From: Oxalobacteraceae bacterium AB_14
GTDB taxonomy: Bacteria > Pseudomonadota > Gammaproteobacteria > Burkholderiales > Burkholderiaceae_D
Direction of reading: 5' to 3'
DNA length: 64,000 bases
NCBI GenBank assembly: GCA_000381565.1
Contig: KB906725.1
Location: 1,257,731-1,321,730 of the forward strand
Below the pieces are notes generated by a model. That model ran no database searches. It had not been told where the DNA came from and saw only the letters and a program-made list of their open reading frames with translations. Below are positions 53,236 through 62,821 of this stretch, piece by piece. Made by a program: the position numbers and the translations under genes. The stretch's first letter is position 1. Every line of letters begins with the position of its first letter.

Positions 53236-56200
53236 TGATCGATACCATACTGACCGGTTCGGTCCGCGCTCGCTGGATGATCCTCTTCTTGACGCTCGTT
53301 GTCGCGCTGGCGGGCGCCTGGCAACTGAACCTGCTGCCCATCGATGTGACCCCCGACATCACCAACAAGCAGGTCCAGATCAATACCGTGGTGCCGACCT
53401 TGAGCCCGATCGAGATCGAAAAGCGGGTGACGTTTCCGATCGAGACCGCGCTGGCTGGCCTGAACGGCGTGGAAAGCGTGCGCTCGTTCTCGCGCAACGG
53501 CTTTAGCCAGGTCACGGCGGTTTTCAAGGAAAGCGCCGACCTGTATTTCATGCGGCAGCAGGTATCGGAACGCCTGGCGCGCGCCAAGGCGGACCTGCCT
53601 GAAGGTGCAACGCCGCAGATGGGGCCAGTGTCCACCGGCTTGGGAGAGGTGTTCCACTACAGCGTCGAATACATCCATCCGGGTGGCAAGGACGCACCGC
53701 GCCAAGACGGTAAGCCAGGCTGGCAGAGCGACGGCAGCTTTCTGACCGAACAGGGAGAACACCTCGCCGATGAGGTTGCCCAGTTAGCTTATCTGCGCAC
53801 GGTGCAAGACTGGATCGTGCGCCCGCAACTGCGCACCACGCCTGGCTTGGCCGACGTCGACTCGCTGGGCGGCTACGTGAAGCAATACGTCGTCGAGCCC
53901 GATTCGGCCAAACTGGCGGCCCAGGGCATCTCGTTCGCCGAGCTTGCCCGTACCGTCGAGGACGCGAACGTCTCGGTGGGCGCAAACTACATCCGCCGCT
54001 CGGGCGAATCCTACCTGGTGCGGGCCGACGGACGCATCCGCAGCCAGGATGAGATCGCCCGTGCCGTCGTGGCCACGCGTAATGGTGTACCCATCACCGT
54101 GGCGCAGGTAGCCAATGTCACTGTCGGTGGGGAATTGCGCACCGGCGCGGCCAGCCGCAACGGTTACGAAACGGTGGTCGGCAGCGCCTTGATGCTAGTC
54201 GGCGCCAATAGCCGCACCGTGGCGCACGCGGTCGGCGAGAAGCTCAAGGACGTCGCCAAGACGTTACCGAACGGCGTCACGATCGTGCCGACACTGGACC
54301 GCTCTCAGCTCGTGGTGGCGACGATCTCCACCGTCGCCAAGAATCTGTCCGAGGGCGCGCTGCTAGTCATCGTCATCCTGTTTGCGCTGCTGGGCAACTG
54401 GCGTGCCGCCATGATCGCGGCAGTGGTCATTCCGCTGTCCCTGCTCATGAGCGCGATCGGCATGAACGCGCTCGGCATTTCCGGCAATCTGATGAGCCTG
54501 GGCGCGCTTGACTTCGGTTTAATCATCGACGGCGCCGTCATCATCGTCGAAAACACGCTGCGCAGACTGGCCGAGAGACAGCATCACGAAGGCCGGACCC
54601 TGGAGCTCAAGGAACGGCTGGAAGAAGTGGTGGCTTCGTCACGTGAGATGCTGCGCCCGACCATTTACGGCCAGTTGGTCATCCTCCTGGTGTTCCTGCC
54701 TTGCCTGACGTTCCAGGGTGTCGAAGGCAAGATGTTCTCGCCGATGGTCATCACGCTGATGTTAGCACTGGGCTCGGCGTTCGTGCTGTCGCTGACGTTT
54801 GTGCCGGCGTTGATCGCGGTACTGATGAAGGGGCGATTCTCGGAGAAGGAAGTGCGGGTGATTGCCGCCACGAAAAGTCGTTACGAGCCCTGGCTGCGGC
54901 GTGCTGTCGCTCGTCCGCTGCCGTTCGTCGGCGCAGGCATAGGCGTGCTGGTGATGGCTGCGGTAGCGTTCACCTTCGTCGGACGGGAATTCATGCCGAC
55001 CCTGGACGAGCAAAACCTCAACCTGTCGTCGGTGCGCATCCCGTCAACGTCAATCGACCAGTCCGTGGCGATCGACCTGCCGCTGGAACGCGCGGTCATG
55101 ACGCTGCCGGAAGTCAAGATGGTCTACTCCAAGGCGGGTACGGCCAGCTTGGCTGCTGACCCGATGCCACCGAACGCATCGGACAACTACATCATCCTCA
55201 AACCCAAGGGCGAGTGGCCTGCGGGCGTGACTACCAAGGAACAGGTAATCGAACGCATCCGCGCCAAGACCGCCTCGCTGGTCGGCAACAACTACGATGT
55301 CACCCAGCCCATCGAAATGCGCTTCAACGAGTTGATCGGCGGCGTGCGCAGCGACGTCGCGGTCAAGATCTTCGGCGACGACCTGGACCAGCTGGCCGCC
55401 AGCGCTAGGAGCATAGCGGCGGTGCTGCGAAAGACGCCGGGTGCGGCCGACGTGCGGGTAGCACAAACGGAAGGTTTCCCGACCTTCGATATCGCTTTCG
55501 ATCGAGCGGCAATCGCCCGCTACGGGCTGAGCGTCAAGGAAGTGGCCGATACGGTCTCAACCGCGCTGGCCGGACGTCCCGCCGGGCAGATCTTCGATGG
55601 CGACCGCCGTTTTGACATTGTGGTGCGCCTGCCGCGCGAGCTGCGCAACAACCTCGACGAGCTGGGCGCATTGCCAGTGATGCTGCCTGCCACTGGCGAA
55701 CAGGTGCGCGCTTCGGTACCGCTACGCCAGTTGGCGCAGTTCCGCTTCACCCAGGGGTTGAATGAAGTGAGCCGCGACAACGGCAAACGCCGCATCTATG
55801 TGGAAGCGAACGTTGTCGGCCGCGACCTTGGCGGCTATGTCGACGACGCTCAAGCCAGGCTCGCCAAGGAAGTCAGGCTGCCGCCGGGATCGTGGATCGA
55901 ATGGGGTGGACAGTTCCAAAACCTGCGCGCGGCCACAGAGCGCCTGTCTATCATCGTGCCAATCTGCTTTGTGCTGATCTCTGCCGCGCTGTATATGGCG
56001 ATCGGCAGCGCGATGCTGACCGCTACCGTGCTGACGGCGGTGCCGCTCGCGCTGGCCGGCGGCGTGTTCGCGCTGGTACTGCGCGGCATACCGTTCTCGA
56101 TCTCGGCCGCAGTCGGTTTCATCGCTGTGTCCGGCGTGGCGGTGTTGAACGGCTTGGTGCTCATTTCGGCCATCAATAAGCGTCTGGCGGAGGGTATCGA

Positions 56201-56468
56201 TGCGGCGACAGCGGTGATCGACGGCGCGATGGAACGCTTGCGTCCTGTGCTGATGACGGCGTTGGTGGCGTCATTGGGCTTCGTGCCGATGGCGATCGCC
56301 ACCGGTACCGGTGCCGAGGTGCAAAAGCCGCTTGCAACGGTCGTCATTGGCGGCCTGATCACCTCGACCATCCTGACGCTGTTCGTATTGCCAGCCATCA
56401 CCGGCATGGTGCTGCGCCGCCGGGCCAAGGTCGCAACTCAGCATATCCGTCAGGTAGCGGCGGTGTAG
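53232..56468 (+). CDS. czcA: RND heavy-metal efflux pump, CzcA/CnrA type
   Basis: A 1078-residue HME-type RND pump. LNLLPIDVTPDITNKQVQIN near the N-terminus and helix-4 motif LDFGLIIDGAVIIVENTLRR (the D-D-E charge set needed for proton flow) place it in the Co/Zn/Cd or Ni/Co group. The DFGLIIDG form and the RcnR-type repressor suggest Ni/Co, but this needs phylogeny. It is the last gene of the operon; a hairpin follows at 56486-56512. Confidence 0.92.
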   Translation: MMIDTILTGSVRARWMILFLTLVVALAGAWQLNLLPIDVTPDITNKQVQINTVVPTLSPIEIEKRVTFPIETALAGLNGVESVRSFSRNGFSQVTAVFKESADLYFMRQQVSERLARAKADLPEGATPQMGPVSTGLGEVFHYSVEYIHPGGKDAPRQDGKPGWQSDGSFLTEQGEHLADEVAQLAYLRTVQDWIVRPQLRTTPGLADVDSLGGYVKQYVVEPDSAKLAAQGISFAELARTVEDANVSVGANYIRRSGESYLVRADGRIRSQDEIARAVVATRNGVPITVAQVANVTVGGELRTGAASRNGYETVVGSALMLVGANSRTVAHAVGEKLKDVAKTLPNGVTIVPTLDRSQLVVATISTVAKNLSEGALLVIVILFALLGNWRAAMIAAVVIPLSLLMSAIGMNALGISGNLMSLGALDFGLIIDGAVIIVENTLRRLAERQHHEGRTLELKERLEEVVASSREMLRPTIYGQLVILLVFLPCLTFQGVEGKMFSPMVITLMLALGSAFVLSLTFVPALIAVLMKGRFSEKEVRVIAATKSRYEPWLRRAVARPLPFVGAGIGVLVMAAVAFTFVGREFMPTLDEQNLNLSSVRIPSTSIDQSVAIDLPLERAVMTLPEVKMVYSKAGTASLAADPMPPNASDNYIILKPKGEWPAGVTTKEQVIERIRAKTASLVGNNYDVTQPIEMRFNELIGGVRSDVAVKIFGDDLDQLAASARSIAAVLRKTPGAADVRVAQTEGFPTFDIAFDRAAIARYGLSVKEVADTVSTALAGRPAGQIFDGDRRFDIVVRLPRELRNNLDELGALPVMLPATGEQVRASVPLRQLAQFRFTQGLNEVSRDNGKRRIYVEANVVGRDLGGYVDDAQARLAKEVRLPPGSWIEWGGQFQNLRAATERLSIIVPICFVLISAALYMAIGSAMLTATVLTAVPLALAGGVFALVLRGIPFSISAAVGFIAVSGVAVLNGLVLISAINKRLAEGIDAATAVIDGAMERLRPVLMTALVASLGFVPMAIATGTGAEVQKPLATVVIGGLITSTILTLFVLPAITGMVLRRRAKVATQHIRQVAAV

Positions 56469-56485
56469 TCGTTTCCGATGCCTAT

Positions 56486-56512
56486 GCCGATGCCCGGCTC
56501 GCGGGCATCGGC
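56486..56512 (+). terminator. hairpin after the czcA-like gene
   Basis: GCCGATGCCCG (56486-56496) and CGGGCATCGGC (56502-56512) form an 11-bp perfect stem with a 5-nt loop. Only a short CCCTTT follows, so termination may be partial, letting some transcription reach the next gene. Confidence 0.6.
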
Positions 56513-56545
56513 CCTTTCAATTTCAGGAGTAAGATCAAGATCACA

Positions 56546-57628
56546 ATGAATACAGAATCGAACCAGCACCCCGGCTTGCACAAGGGCGTCGGCTATGCGC
56601 TGCTTGCCGCCGCCTTGTTCGGCGTCAGTACGCCGTTCGCTAAATCACTCGTGGGTCAGGTGGCTCCCGTGACGCTCGCCGGCATGCTGTACATGGGGAG
56701 CGGTCTTGGCCTGCTGGTGTTCTACCTGCTGCGCGCACTGGTGCAGCGTAGCGAGCAAGGTGATACAGCGCGGTTGACCCGCAAGGATTTGCAATGGTTG
56801 GGTGGTGCCATCGCGGCGGGCGGCGTGGCGGGCCCGGTGCTGCTGATGTTCGGCCTGACTATGACGCCAGCTTCCTCCGCCTCCCTCCTGCTGAACATGG
56901 AAGGCGTGCTGACGTCAATGCTGGCTTGGTTCGTGTTCAAGGAGAATTTTGATCGTCGCATTTTCATCGGCATGCTGCTGATTGTCGTTGCCGGCGTCTT
57001 GCTATCGTGGGAGCAGGTTCCGACCATCGGCGTGCCATGGGGTGCGTTGGCCATCATCGGAGCGTGCCTCTGCTGGGGCATCGACAATAATCTGACGCGC
57101 AAGGTCTCGGCCAGCGACGCGGTGCAGATCGCCTGCGTAAAAGGCCTGGTGGCCGGTTCAGTCAATCTAGCGATCGCCTTCGCACTGGGTTTTCGCCTGC
57201 CGACGGTCTCAATCGCGGCGGCGGCCGGCATCGTCGGTCTGTGTGGGTATGGCCTGAGCTTGGTGATGTTCGTGCTGGCGCTGCGCCATCTGGGTACGGC
57301 GCGCACCGGCGCCTATTTTTCGGCCGCGCCGTTCGTTGGCGCGGTCGTTTCGCTACTGATGCTGCGAGAGCAGCCGGGCCTGATATTTTGGGGCTCCGCC
57401 GCGCTGATGGGCGCCGGCATCTGGCTGCACCTGACCGAGTCGCACGAGCACGAACATGAGCATGAGGTCTTGGACCATACGCACGCGCATAGCCACGACG
57501 CCCATCACCAACACGACCACGACTTCGATTGGGATGGTAGCGAGCCGCATGTGCATCCGCATCTGCATGAACCGATCCGGCACGCGCATAAGCACTACCC
57601 TGATATCCACCACCGTCACGCGCACTAG
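56546..57628 (+). CDS. EamA/DMT-family exporter with His-rich C-terminal tail
   Basis: A 360-residue transporter with 10 helices forming two EamA halves, followed by a cytoplasmic tail of about 65 residues with some 30 His (HEHEHEHEV, HTHAHSHDAHHQHDHD, ending HHRHAH). The tail probably binds Ni, Co or Zn and regulates export. Similar DMT proteins occur beside Ni/Co resistance operons. It lies between the czcA-like gene and dmeRF, which fits divalent metal export. Confidence 0.87.
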   Translation: MNTESNQHPGLHKGVGYALLAAALFGVSTPFAKSLVGQVAPVTLAGMLYMGSGLGLLVFYLLRALVQRSEQGDTARLTRKDLQWLGGAIAAGGVAGPVLLMFGLTMTPASSASLLLNMEGVLTSMLAWFVFKENFDRRIFIGMLLIVVAGVLLSWEQVPTIGVPWGALAIIGACLCWGIDNNLTRKVSASDAVQIACVKGLVAGSVNLAIAFALGFRLPTVSIAAAAGIVGLCGYGLSLVMFVLALRHLGTARTGAYFSAAPFVGAVVSLLMLREQPGLIFWGSAALMGAGIWLHLTESHEHEHEHEVLDHTHAHSHDAHHQHDHDFDWDGSEPHVHPHLHEPIRHAHKHYPDIHHRHAH

Positions 57629-57658
57629 CAGCCAGGGGGAACTCGGACAGCGGCCAAC

Positions 57659-57672
57659 TTCCAACGTTGGAA
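57659..57672. repeat. 14-bp perfect palindrome
   Basis: TTCCAACGTTGGAA is a perfect dyad just after the stop of the His-tailed exporter. A GC-rich hairpin (CTGGGC/GCCCAG, about 57680-57695) and a weaker one (GTTCTG/CAGAAC near 57710) follow. They may end the transcript or form an operator; nothing else is recognisable in 57629-57820. Confidence 0.4.
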
Positions 57673-57828
57673 ACGTCGCCTGGGCCGCCGCCCAGGGACA
57701 GCTTTAGTTCTGATGGCTACCAGAACGAATTAAACTTCGGCTCGACAAGCTGATCGAATTGATGACATCGCCGCCAAATGCGCGGCGTGCATAGCACATT
57801 GGCCAGCAGTTTGTCTCCACAGCATATA

Positions 57829-57847
57829 ATATACCCCCCCATACTAT
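57829..57847. promoter_or_regulatory. RcnR/DmeR-type operator
   Basis: ATACCCCCCCATACTAT has a C7 tract flanked by AT-rich half sites, matching the TACT-G6-AGTA type of sites bound by RcnR-family repressors (read on the other strand, AGTATGGGGGGGTAT). TATAAT at 57825-57830 overlaps it. It lies just before dmeR at 57859. Confidence 0.75.
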
Positions 57848-57858
57848 ACTTATTCATC

Positions 57859-58134
57859 ATGAGCCATACCATACGCGACAAGCAAAAGCTGCTCAACCGT
57901 GTGCGCCGCATTCGAGGACAGGTCGATGCCATTGAACGGGCGCTGGTCGACGAGAGTGATTGCCTCGCTCTGCTGCAGCAAATCACCAGCTGCCGGGGGG
58001 CGATGAACGGCCTGCTCGGTGTGGTACTCGAAGATCACATCCGCACCCACCTTGTCGATGTCGACCATGCCGACGACGACAAGGACGACGGCAAGGAACA
58101 GTTGATCGAAATCGTCCGCAGCTATTTCAAATGA
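57859..58134 (+). CDS. dmeR: DmeR, RcnR-family Ni/Co-responsive repressor
   Basis: A 91-residue DUF156-type repressor beginning MSHTIRDKQKLLNRV, with the RcnR ligand set His3, Cys35 (DCLALLQQ), His60 and His64 (EDHIRTHLV). Such a set binds Ni(II) and Co(II). It is followed by dmeF in an operon, as in other dmeRF systems, and has its own operator just upstream. The ATG at 58131, overlapping the stop (ATGA), couples the next gene. Confidence 0.9.
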   Translation: MSHTIRDKQKLLNRVRRIRGQVDAIERALVDESDCLALLQQITSCRGAMNGLLGVVLEDHIRTHLVDVDHADDDKDDGKEQLIEIVRSYFK

Positions 58135-58142
58135 GACCCTAT

Positions 58143-59411
58143 ATGAACGAACTATACGAAGCCCCTTTTTCCGCCGGCCATGATCACGTGTTTCTGGGCG
58201 CGGGCCACGAAAGCAACGAACGCAAGACCTGGGCGGTCATATTCATATGCGCCCTGATGATGATTGCCGAGATAGCCGGCGGCAGCCTATTCGGATCGCT
58301 GGCCTTGGTGGCCGATGGCCTGCACATGTCCACCCATGCCGGCGCGATGCTGATTGCTGCATTGGCCTATACCTATGCACGCAAGCACGCCAACGACAGA
58401 CGCTTTGTCTTCGGTACCGGAAAACTGGGCGACCTGGCCGGATTCTCCAGTGCGATCATTCTCGCCATGATCGCGCTGCTGATTGGCTACGAGGCCGTCG
58501 TTCGCCTGATGGCGCCGGTGTCGATCCGGTTCGATGAAGCCATTCCGATTGCGGTACTGGGTTTGGTGGTCAACGTCGTCAGCGCCTGGCTGCTTAGTGG
58601 CGGCGACCACCACGGTCATACCCACGGGCACGGGCATGAGCATAGTGAGCAAGCTCATGATGAGCATGATGACGAAATTCGGCATATCCACACGGCCGAG
58701 GGCGTCTACACGCTGTCGATCTTCGAGGACGGCGTGCCTCCAGTGTTTCGGGTACTTGCCAATGCCGGCGCCGAACCGCTGTCGCATCAGGTGCTCGCCA
58801 CGACGGTACGCCCAGATGGTGCGCGCCAGCAATTCCAGTTCGTCCAAAAAGCGGGGTTCTGGGAGTCGGTATCAGACATCCCCGAACCCCACGGATTCGA
58901 TGTGATCCTGGCGCTGCCGGGCGGCGAGCACGAAGTGCACTTCGAGGAGCATGCACATGGTCACGATGATCACGGCGGCGACGCCCACGACTACAACATG
59001 CGCGCTGCCTATGTCCACGTTATCGCCGACGCCGCAGTCTCGGTCCTGGCGATCATCGGCCTGCTGCTGGCCAAGTCGTTTGGCTGGCTGTGGATGGATC
59101 CGCTCGCAGGCATCGTGGGCGCCTTGGTCATCGCAAACTGGTCGTACGGACTGCTGCGCGACACCGGGAGGATCTTGGTCGACGTCAGCTCCGACGATTC
59201 CATGGCCAACAAGGTGCGCGGTGTGATCGAAGGTGCTGGCGACAAACTGCTGGATCTTCACGTGTGGCGCCTGGGCCCAGGCCATTTTGGCGCGGTGGTT
59301 TCCGTGGCCACCAGTGAGCAGCGTGGGCCAGCGTTCTATCATTGCCGACTGCAGCACCAGAAGGGGCTTTCGCACATCACTGTTGAAGTGCATTCTCCAT
59401 TAGCGGCTTGA
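58143..59411 (+). CDS. dmeF: DmeF, cation diffusion facilitator (Co/Ni efflux)
   Basis: A 422-residue CDF transporter. Helices carry the metal site LVADGLHMSTHAG (H-D-type) and, in the second half, VHVIADAAVSVLA. A His-rich loop (HHGHTHGHGHEHSEQAHDEH) and a second (HAHGHDDHGGDAHD) mark DmeF, as does an inserted domain of about 100 residues. It exports Co(II) and Ni(II) from cytosol to periplasm in exchange for protons, supplying the RND pump. Start at 58143; ATG 58131, overlapping dmeR, adds four residues and may be used. Confidence 0.92.
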   Translation: MNELYEAPFSAGHDHVFLGAGHESNERKTWAVIFICALMMIAEIAGGSLFGSLALVADGLHMSTHAGAMLIAALAYTYARKHANDRRFVFGTGKLGDLAGFSSAIILAMIALLIGYEAVVRLMAPVSIRFDEAIPIAVLGLVVNVVSAWLLSGGDHHGHTHGHGHEHSEQAHDEHDDEIRHIHTAEGVYTLSIFEDGVPPVFRVLANAGAEPLSHQVLATTVRPDGARQQFQFVQKAGFWESVSDIPEPHGFDVILALPGGEHEVHFEEHAHGHDDHGGDAHDYNMRAAYVHVIADAAVSVLAIIGLLLAKSFGWLWMDPLAGIVGALVIANWSYGLLRDTGRILVDVSSDDSMANKVRGVIEGAGDKLLDLHVWRLGPGHFGAVVSVATSEQRGPAFYHCRLQHQKGLSHITVEVHSPLAA

Positions 59412-59414
59412 CGT

Positions 59415-59594
59415 ATGAGCGTAAAGTCTCCCTGCATCGAGCTGTGCAAATTCGACGGAAAAACTGGCGCGTGCATCGGGTGCTGGCGCACTCGTGAAGA
59501 GTGCCGCCAGTGGAAGAAAATGACGGATCACCGCCGCCATCAAATCCTTGGAGAACGCACACGCCGCCAGGCTAAGGTGTTAGGTTCGGGCTAG
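59415..59594 (+). CDS. DUF1289 family Cys-rich protein
   Basis: A 59-residue protein. It has the family pattern SPCIELCKFDGKTGACIGCW followed by RTREECRQW, with four conserved Cys probably binding an iron-sulfur cluster or zinc. It starts three bases after the dmeF stop. Such proteins are widespread in proteobacteria and of unknown function. Its small size places it below common gene-length limits. Confidence 0.85.
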   Translation: MSVKSPCIELCKFDGKTGACIGCWRTREECRQWKKMTDHRRHQILGERTRRQAKVLGSG

Positions 59595-59659
59595 ACTAGG
59601 GCTGGCCCCTTATGGGAGACGCAATACCATTTTCCTCGTGCGGGGCTTAGAAACGGGTT

Positions 59660-62600
59660 TCATGGACGATCGCCTCCTGGTGCCAAGTTACTAGTGCGAC
59701 GGATGGATCTGCGACGTATCAACAGATACACTGCCGGCACGACGAACATCGACAGCAGTGGCGCAGTGATCATGCCGCCAACCATTGGCGCCGCGATGCG
59801 TTGCAGGACCTCGGAGCCGGTGCCCGATCCGATCATGACCGGTACCAGGCCGGCGATGATCACGGCAACCGTCATTGCCTTCGGTCGTACACGCAGCACG
59901 GCACCCTCGCGTATGGCGTCAAGTAGGTCGGCCTCGCCTGGCGTCCCCGTCGCCAACCGGGCTTCCCACGCGTGCTTCAGGTAGAGCAGCATGATCACAC
60001 CGAATTCGGCCGACACGCCCGCCAAGGCAATGAAGCCAACGCCGCTAGCAACCGACAGATTGTGCCCCAATGCCCACAGCAGCCAGATGCCTCCGGCCAG
60101 CGCGAACGGCAGCGTCGCCATAATCAGCGCCGCCTCCTCGACGCGCTTGAAGGTCAGATACAGCAGCACAAAGATGATGAGCAAAGTCATGGGCACGACG
60201 ACCTTGAGCTTGGCGGTGGCGCGCTCCAGGTATTCAAATTGCCCGGACCAGGACACCGAGTAGCCGGGCGGAAGAGCTACCTCCTTGGCGACAAGCTGCT
60301 GCATTTCATGCACCGCGGAGCTGAGATCCCGGCCCCGGATATCGACGTATACCCAGCCCGACAAGCGTGCGTTTTCGCTCTTGAGCATGGGTGGCCCGTC
60401 GTTAATCCGGATCGTGGCCACGTCGCCAAGGCGAATCTGCGCGCCGCGCTCGGTCAGCACCGGCAGTTCGCGCAATTTCTCGACCGAGTCGCGCACCTCG
60501 CGCGGATAGCGCACATTGATCGGGAAGCGCTGCAGGCCCTCGACCGTTTCGCCGACGTTGTCACCGCCGATGGCGCTCGACACGATGCTTTGTACGTCGG
60601 CGATGTTCAGGCCATAGCGCGCCGACGCGTCGCGGTCGATATGGATATCGACGTAGCGCCCGCCATTGAGCCGTTCGGCGAGGGCCGACGACACGCCAGG
60701 TACACGCTTGACGAGCCGCTCAATCTCTCCAGTGATGCGGTCGATCTCCTGCAGGCTTACGCCGGCCACTTTGACGCCAACCGGGCTTTTGATGCCCGTG
60801 GCCAGCATGTCGATCCGGTTGCGGATCGGCGGTACCCAGATGTTGGACAGCCCCGGTACCTTGACGATGCGGTCCAGTTCTTCGACCAGCTTATCGGTGG
60901 TCATGCCGGGCCGCCACTGGTCGCGCGGCTTGAACTGGATCGTCGTCTCGAACATCTCGAGCGGCGCCGGATCGGTGGCGGACTCGGCCCGGCCGGCCTT
61001 GCCGAACACGGTTTGCACTTCCGGTACGGTCTTGATCAGGCGGTCGGTCTGCTGCAGCAGCTGCGCGACTTTGCCGGCGCCGATGCCAGGCAGTGCGGAC
61101 GGCATATACAGCAGGTCGCCTTCATCCAACGGGGGCATGAATTCCCCGCCCAGGCGCGACATCGGCCAGATCGTCGCCAGCGCGATCACGCCCGCCGCGA
61201 CCAGGGTTGCCTTCGGGCTGCGTAATACAATTTCCAGCAAGGGCCGATAGAGCGCGATCAGCCACCGGTTCAACGGGTTTTTCTGTTCGTCCGGGATGCG
61301 CCCTCGGATCATGTAGCCCATCAACACCGGGATCAGCGTCACCGCCAGACCAGCCGCCGCCGCCATCGCGTAGGTCTTGGTAAATGCCAATGGCGCGAAC
61401 AGACGTCCCTCCTGCGCCTCCAGTGTGAACACCGGAATGAAGGACAGCACGATGATCAGCAGCGAGAAGAACAGCGCCGGGCCGACTTCGGCCGCCGCAT
61501 CGCCGATCACCGTCCATTGGGCATCCCCAGCCAGCTTCTGCCCGGGGTTGGCGTGATTCCAAGCCTCGATATGCTTGTGGGCATTCTCGATCATTACAAC
61601 CGCCGCGTCGACCATGGCGCCGATGGCGATCGCGATGCCGCCCAACGACATGATGTTGGCGTTCACCCCTTGGTAGGACATGATGATGTAGGCGATCAGT
61701 ATCCCCAATGGCAGCGATACGATTGCCACCAGCGCCGAGCGGATATGGAACAGGAAGATCGCGCAAACCACCGCGACGACGATGAATTCCTCGATCAGCT
61801 TGTGTTCCAGATTGTCGACCGCGCGTTTGATCAGGTTGGAGCGGTCGTACACCGGGACGATTTCAACGCCGGCTGGCAGGCTCGATTTCAGTTTGGCGAG
61901 TTTGGCCTTGACGGTTTCGATGGTCTCCAGCGCGTTCTTCCCGGAGCGCATGACAATCACGCCGCCGGCGACTTCACCTTCACCGTTCAGGTCAGCGATC
62001 CCACGCCGCATCTCCGGCCCCAGCTCCACGCGCGCGACATCGCCCAGACGCACCGACACGCCAGCATCTGTGGTTATCAAAGGAATTTTCCGGAAGTCGT
62101 CCAGCGACTGCAAATAGCCGGACGCGCGCACCATGTACTCAGCCTCACCCAACTCCATCACCGAGCCGCCGCTTTCCTGGTTGGCGCGCTGTACGGCCTC
62201 GATCACCTTGCCGTGCGGGATGGCATAGGCGCGCAGTTTATTGGGATCGAGCACGATCTGGTATTGGCGAACCATGCCGCCCACGCTGGCCACCTCGGAA
62301 ACATTCGGCACCGCCTTCAGCTCGAACTTCAGGAACCAGTCCTGGAAGGCGCGCAACTGTGAGAGGTCAAGCTTGCCGCTGCGGTCGACCAGCGCGTATT
62401 CGTAAATCCAGCCCACGCCGGTGGCGTCCGGACCGAGTGCTGTCTTCGCCTGCGCCGGCAGGCGCGATTGCACCTGGTTCAGGTATTCAAGCACGCGCGA
62501 CCTGGCCCAGTAGGGATCGGTGCCGTCCTCGAACAAGATATAGACAAAGGAGTCGCCGAAGAAGGAATAGCCGCGCACCGTCTTCGCGCCCGGCACCGAC

Positions 62601-62821
62601 AGCATGGTGGTGGTCAACGGATACGTCACTTGGTTCTCGACGATTTGCGGGGCCTGGCCTGGATAGGTCGTGCGGATGATGACCTGCACATCGGACAAGT
62701 CAGGGATGGCGTCCAGCGGCGTGCGCGCCAGCGACAATACTCCCCAACCGGCGATGAACACAGTCGCCAACAGAACCAGGAAGCGGTTGGTGATCGACCA
62801 GCGGATCAGTTTCGCGATCAT
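59660..62821 (-). CDS. cusA: Cu/Ag RND efflux pump CusA
   Basis: A 1053-residue HME4 pump. ARTPLDAIPDLSDVQVII and helix-4 motif IAIGAMVDAAVVMIENAHKH are CusA signatures; GGEFMPPLDEGDLLYMPSAL contains the Met equivalent to one of the three Met ligands of E. coli CusA. It exports Cu(I) and Ag(I) from the periplasm (and cytosol) with CusB and CusC. It overlaps the cusB stop by four bases. No cusC is seen on this strand in the window; it may lie upstream of cusB. Confidence 0.93.
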   Translation of the reverse strand: MIAKLIRWSITNRFLVLLATVFIAGWGVLSLARTPLDAIPDLSDVQVIIRTTYPGQAPQIVENQVTYPLTTTMLSVPGAKTVRGYSFFGDSFVYILFEDGTDPYWARSRVLEYLNQVQSRLPAQAKTALGPDATGVGWIYEYALVDRSGKLDLSQLRAFQDWFLKFELKAVPNVSEVASVGGMVRQYQIVLDPNKLRAYAIPHGKVIEAVQRANQESGGSVMELGEAEYMVRASGYLQSLDDFRKIPLITTDAGVSVRLGDVARVELGPEMRRGIADLNGEGEVAGGVIVMRSGKNALETIETVKAKLAKLKSSLPAGVEIVPVYDRSNLIKRAVDNLEHKLIEEFIVVAVVCAIFLFHIRSALVAIVSLPLGILIAYIIMSYQGVNANIMSLGGIAIAIGAMVDAAVVMIENAHKHIEAWNHANPGQKLAGDAQWTVIGDAAAEVGPALFFSLLIIVLSFIPVFTLEAQEGRLFAPLAFTKTYAMAAAAGLAVTLIPVLMGYMIRGRIPDEQKNPLNRWLIALYRPLLEIVLRSPKATLVAAGVIALATIWPMSRLGGEFMPPLDEGDLLYMPSALPGIGAGKVAQLLQQTDRLIKTVPEVQTVFGKAGRAESATDPAPLEMFETTIQFKPRDQWRPGMTTDKLVEELDRIVKVPGLSNIWVPPIRNRIDMLATGIKSPVGVKVAGVSLQEIDRITGEIERLVKRVPGVSSALAERLNGGRYVDIHIDRDASARYGLNIADVQSIVSSAIGGDNVGETVEGLQRFPINVRYPREVRDSVEKLRELPVLTERGAQIRLGDVATIRINDGPPMLKSENARLSGWVYVDIRGRDLSSAVHEMQQLVAKEVALPPGYSVSWSGQFEYLERATAKLKVVVPMTLLIIFVLLYLTFKRVEEAALIMATLPFALAGGIWLLWALGHNLSVASGVGFIALAGVSAEFGVIMLLYLKHAWEARLATGTPGEADLLDAIREGAVLRVRPKAMTVAVIIAGLVPVMIGSGTGSEVLQRIAAPMVGGMITAPLLSMFVVPAVYLLIRRRSIRRTSNLAPGGDRP

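Noticed and set aside
59972..61225. A 417-codon plus-strand frame inside cusA
   Set aside because: Antisense shadow of CusA, whose motifs are intact on the minus strand.
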